Source of the DNA: Thiothrix litoralis
GTDB lineage: Bacteria; Pseudomonadota; Gammaproteobacteria; Thiotrichales; Thiotrichaceae
NCBI RefSeq assembly: GCF_017901135.1
Contig: NZ_CP072801.1
Coordinates: 2,232,001-2,296,000 of the forward strand
Reading direction: 5' to 3'
DNA: 64,000 nucleotides
Of this stretch, positions 61,472 to 64,000 are shown piece by piece. The position numbers were made by a program, and so were the translations under genes. Under the pieces are notes generated by a model. That model made no database searches, was not told the origin of the DNA, and worked only from the letters and a program-made list of their open reading frames with translations. How positions within the stretch are numbered: the stretch's first letter is position 1; every line of letters starts with the position of its first letter.

Positions 61472-62482
61472 ATGAAAAAACAGCTATTGGGGCTGGTCAT
61501 CGCCAGCCTGACAACGCCAGCACTGGCAGATGGCGAAGTGAACGTCTATTCCGCTCGTAAGGAGCAATTGATCAAACCGCTGTTCGACAAATTTACCGCG
61601 CAAACCGGCATTGCCGTTAACCTCGTCACCGGCAAGGATGATGCGTTGCTGGAACGCCTCCGGCTCGAAGGCGACAATACCCCGGCTGACCTGCTGATGA
61701 CGGCTGATGCAGGCCGCCTCTACCGCGCGGTAGAAATGGGGCTAACCCAGCCCGTTGAATCTGAGGTACTGACAAAGGCCATTCCCGCTAATCTGCGTGA
61801 CGCAAATAACCAATGGTTTGGCCTGACTTCCCGCGCCCGCCCGATCTTCTATGTGAAGGGCAAGGTGAAACCGGAAGAACTTTCCACCTACGAAGATTTG
61901 ACTGACCCAAAATGGAAAAGCCGTATTTGTATCCGCTCTTCCGACAACATTTACAACCAGTCGATGCTGGGGTCGATGATGGCAGTCAATGGCACAGAAA
62001 AAGCACAGGCATGGGCTAATGGCTTGGTGAAAAACTTTGCCCGCCCCCCCGAAGGTGGCGACCGCGATCAGATCAAAGCGGCGGCTGCCGGACAGTGCGA
62101 CATTGCCATTTCCAACACCTACTACTACGGGCAAATGCTGGCAGGTGAAAATGCGGAAGACAAAGCCGCTGCCGAAAAAGTCGCGATTTTCTGGCCTAAT
62201 CAGGCCGACCGTGGCACGCACATCAATATCAGCGGTGCGACTGTCACCAAAACCGCTAAAAACAAGGATAACGCCGTCAAACTGATGGAATTTCTGGTGA
62301 ACGACGAATCGCAGCAATGGTACGCCGAAGCTAACCATGAGTACCCGGTGAAAGCGGGCGTCGCTAGTGGCGACATGCTGCAAGGCTGGGGTGAGTTCAA
62401 AGCGGATAGCCTGAACTTGTCGGAACTTGGCAAACACAATGCCGAAGCCGTCAAAATCATGGATAAAGCTGGGTGGAAATAA
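61472..62482 (+). CDS. Fe(III) ABC transporter substrate-binding protein
   Basis: A 336-residue periplasmic protein of the FutA/FbpA/HitA family (signal peptide 1-19, ALA-DG). EVNVYSARKEQLIKPLF at the start and the NTYYYGQML cluster with adjacent tyrosines give the ferric-binding site; GWK at the end. It overlaps the permease gene by 10 bp. RBS AAGGAG upstream. It captures Fe(III) in the periplasm. Confidence 0.92.
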   Translation: MKKQLLGLVIASLTTPALADGEVNVYSARKEQLIKPLFDKFTAQTGIAVNLVTGKDDALLERLRLEGDNTPADLLMTADAGRLYRAVEMGLTQPVESEVLTKAIPANLRDANNQWFGLTSRARPIFYVKGKVKPEELSTYEDLTDPKWKSRICIRSSDNIYNQSMLGSMMAVNGTEKAQAWANGLVKNFARPPEGGDRDQIKAAAAGQCDIAISNTYYYGQMLAGENAEDKAAAEKVAIFWPNQADRGTHINISGATVTKTAKNKDNAVKLMEFLVNDESQQWYAEANHEYPVKAGVASGDMLQGWGEFKADSLNLSELGKHNAEAVKIMDKAGWK

Positions 62483-64000
62483 AACCCCTGCTGTGGCGTG
62501 CTGTGCTGTTGAGCATGGCACTGCTGACCGCCTTGCCTATCCTTGCGGTGTTCGGCTATGTGTTCGTGCCTGCACCCGAGGTTTGGCAACATTTGCGTGA
62601 AACGGTGCTCAGCGATTACTTGTTGAATACCTTGTGGCTGGTGCTAGGCGTGGGTTTTGGCGTATTGCTGCTGGGGCTTCCGGCGGCATGGCTAAACAGC
62701 ATGTGCCAGTTTCCGGGGCAACGCTTTTTTGAATGGGCATTGCTGTTGCCGCTGGCTATGCCTGCTTACATTATTGCCTACACCTATACCGGGATGCTGG
62801 ATTTTTCCGGCCCCGTGCAAAGCCTGTTGCGTGAGCTGACCGGCTGGGGCTATGGCGATTATTACTTCCCGAATGTGCGTTCGCTGGGTGGTGCCATCAC
62901 CATGCTCTCCTTGGTGCTGTTCCCGTATGTGTATTTGCTGGCAAGGGCAGCCTTTCTGGAACAGTCGATTTGCGTGCTGGAAGTGAGCCGTACACTGGGG
63001 TCAAACCAGTGGCAAAGTTTCTTTCGCGTGGCTTTGCCGTTGGCGCGGCCTGCCATTATTACCGGCTTGTCGCTGGCGTTGATGGAAACGTTGGCGGATT
63101 TTGGCACGGTGCAATATTTCGGGGTAACGACGTTTACCACGGGTATTTTCCGCACGTGGTTTGGGTTGGGTGATCATGCGGCTGCGTCACAACTCGCGGC
63201 CTTGCTGATGGGGTTTGTGTTCGTGCTGATCCTGTTGGAACGCTGGTCACGGCACAAGGCACGTTACCATCATACGTCCAGCAAGTATTCGCGGTTGCCG
63301 CGCTATCCTTTACGGGGAAGTTATGCGGTCGCGGCGGTACTGGTCTGCGCCCTGCCCTTGCTGCTCGGTTTCGTGATTCCCGTCGGGCAATTGCTGTACT
63401 GGAGTGTCACCACCGCTACCAACGGCTTGGATGCTGATTTCATCAAGCTGGTGTGGAACAGCATTATGCTGGCAAGTTTGGCGGCACTGTTTGCCTTGCT
63501 CTTGGCGCTGATTCTGGGCTACGGCAAGCGCTTGAGCAACGATCCGCTGGTCAACCTGACAGCGCGGATAGCGGCGATGGGTTATGCGATTCCCGGCACG
63601 GTAATTGCGATTGGGGTACTGATCCCGTTTGCGTGGATGGATACGCAACTCAACACTATCAGCCAGCAATGGCGAGGCAGCACTATCGGGCTGGTGCTGA
63701 GTGGCACGCTGTTTACCGTGCTGTTTGCTTACAACGTGCGTTTTCTGGCGGTGTCCTTGCAAACGGTGGAAGCCGGGTTGGGGAAGATTAAACCGACGCT
63801 GGATAATGCCGGGCGTTCGCTGGGTTTGAGTGCGTTTGGTGTGCTGCACCGCCTGCATTTACCGCTGATGAAAGGCACGCTACTGACCGCTATTCTGCTG
63901 GTGTTTGTGGATGTGTTGAAGGAGCTGCCTGCTACGCTGATTTTACGCCCCTTCAACTTCAATACCTTGGCAGTGCGGGCGTATGAATTGGCTTCAGATG
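62473..64000 (+). CDS. Fe(III) ABC transporter permease, 5' part
   Basis: Open to the window end: 509 codons so far, starting at GTG (VEIKPLLWRAVLLSMALLTALP), which overlaps the binding-protein stop by 10 bp; the first ATG would lose the start of TM1. It is an FbpB/FutB-type double permease: two six-helix halves, each with the EAA loop (LEVSRTLGSNQWQSFFRVALPLARPAIITG; LDNAGRSLGLSAFGVLHRLHLPLMKG). It lies directly behind its binding protein; the ATPase gene should follow outside the window. Confidence 0.9.
   Translation, partial: MEIKPLLWRAVLLSMALLTALPILAVFGYVFVPAPEVWQHLRETVLSDYLLNTLWLVLGVGFGVLLLGLPAAWLNSMCQFPGQRFFEWALLLPLAMPAYIIAYTYTGMLDFSGPVQSLLRELTGWGYGDYYFPNVRSLGGAITMLSLVLFPYVYLLARAAFLEQSICVLEVSRTLGSNQWQSFFRVALPLARPAIITGLSLALMETLADFGTVQYFGVTTFTTGIFRTWFGLGDHAAASQLAALLMGFVFVLILLERWSRHKARYHHTSSKYSRLPRYPLRGSYAVAAVLVCALPLLLGFVIPVGQLLYWSVTTATNGLDADFIKLVWNSIMLASLAALFALLLALILGYGKRLSNDPLVNLTARIAAMGYAIPGTVIAIGVLIPFAWMDTQLNTISQQWRGSTIGLVLSGTLFTVLFAYNVRFLAVSLQTVEAGLGKIKPTLDNAGRSLGLSAFGVLHRLHLPLMKGTLLTAILLVFVDVLKELPATLILRPFNFNTLAVRAYELASD

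Overview
The window looks like chromosome from a gammaproteobacterium, most plausibly a Thiothrix-like (Thiotrichales) sulfur bacterium. This rests on gene content: a CpxRA-type envelope-stress pair, MacAB-type efflux, Czc/Cus-type RND efflux, two-subunit bacterioferritin, imelysin/LbtU iron uptake and two tail-to-tail gene junctions. No marker such as rRNA is present, so the genus is an inference. The sequence is densely coding and moderately GC-rich. No rRNA, tRNA, CRISPR array, prophage or intact insertion sequence was seen.

Layout. (1) 1-4955: 3' part of a complex-I-like/energy-converting-hydrogenase-related operon (H, B, C and D subunits) that lacks the NiFe ligands at the C-terminus of the D subunit. 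It ends in a NuoI-GltD fusion flavoprotein and a ferritin-like protein. (2) 5.1-7.4 kb: an AT-richer accessory patch with a secreted GH26 glycosidase, two small proteins and about 700 bp without a convincing gene. (3) 7.4-12.4 kb: a YceI protein, then the most interesting locus. An ATP-grasp ligase gene follows immediately after a DUF6174 protein whose C-terminus carries two TTxxxxEE motifs, the signature of plesiocin-type graspetides; a large TPR-like repeat protein is divergent from it. (4) 12.5-14.2 kb: acuR-acuI (acrylyl-CoA reduction), with two matching palindromic operators. (5) 14.3-15.3 kb: two small envelope proteins around a CpxR-like box. (6) 15.3-28.1 kb: a long minus-strand series: glycosyltransferase, TPP enzyme, mutarotase-like protein, CopA, CopZ-like protein, DUF4395 protein, and an RND metal-efflux set. 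(7) 28.2-36.6 kb: a GTPase pair, polysaccharide-export lipoprotein, galE, helix-hairpin-helix protein, UPF0323 lipoprotein plus glutathionylspermidine-synthase-like pair, and a diheme cytochrome c peroxidase behind an FNR-like box. (8) 36.7-49.1 kb: a MacAB-TolC-type efflux operon, a DUF4405 membrane protein, two convergent toxin-antitoxin pairs, the CpxR/CpxA-like pair, and an operon of an OmpA/BON protein, a 32-residue membrane protein and a giant 43-residue-repeat protein. (9) 49.3-64 kb: katG, hupE-like, two complementary bacterioferritins behind a MauG-like peroxidase, and a Fur-box-rich iron-acquisition run (bfd, hemP, imelysin, DHOR, imelysin, DUF1513, LbtU-like porin, Fe(III) ABC transporter).

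Regulatory themes readable in the DNA: GTAAA-N5-GTAAA CpxR-like boxes occur in three intergenic regions, including upstream of the cpxR-like gene itself. Fur-like boxes cluster at 54.5-55.25 kb. An FNR-like site precedes the cytochrome c peroxidase, and AcuR-type palindromes precede both acuR and acuI. All functional statements are from sequence reading; no database search was run.
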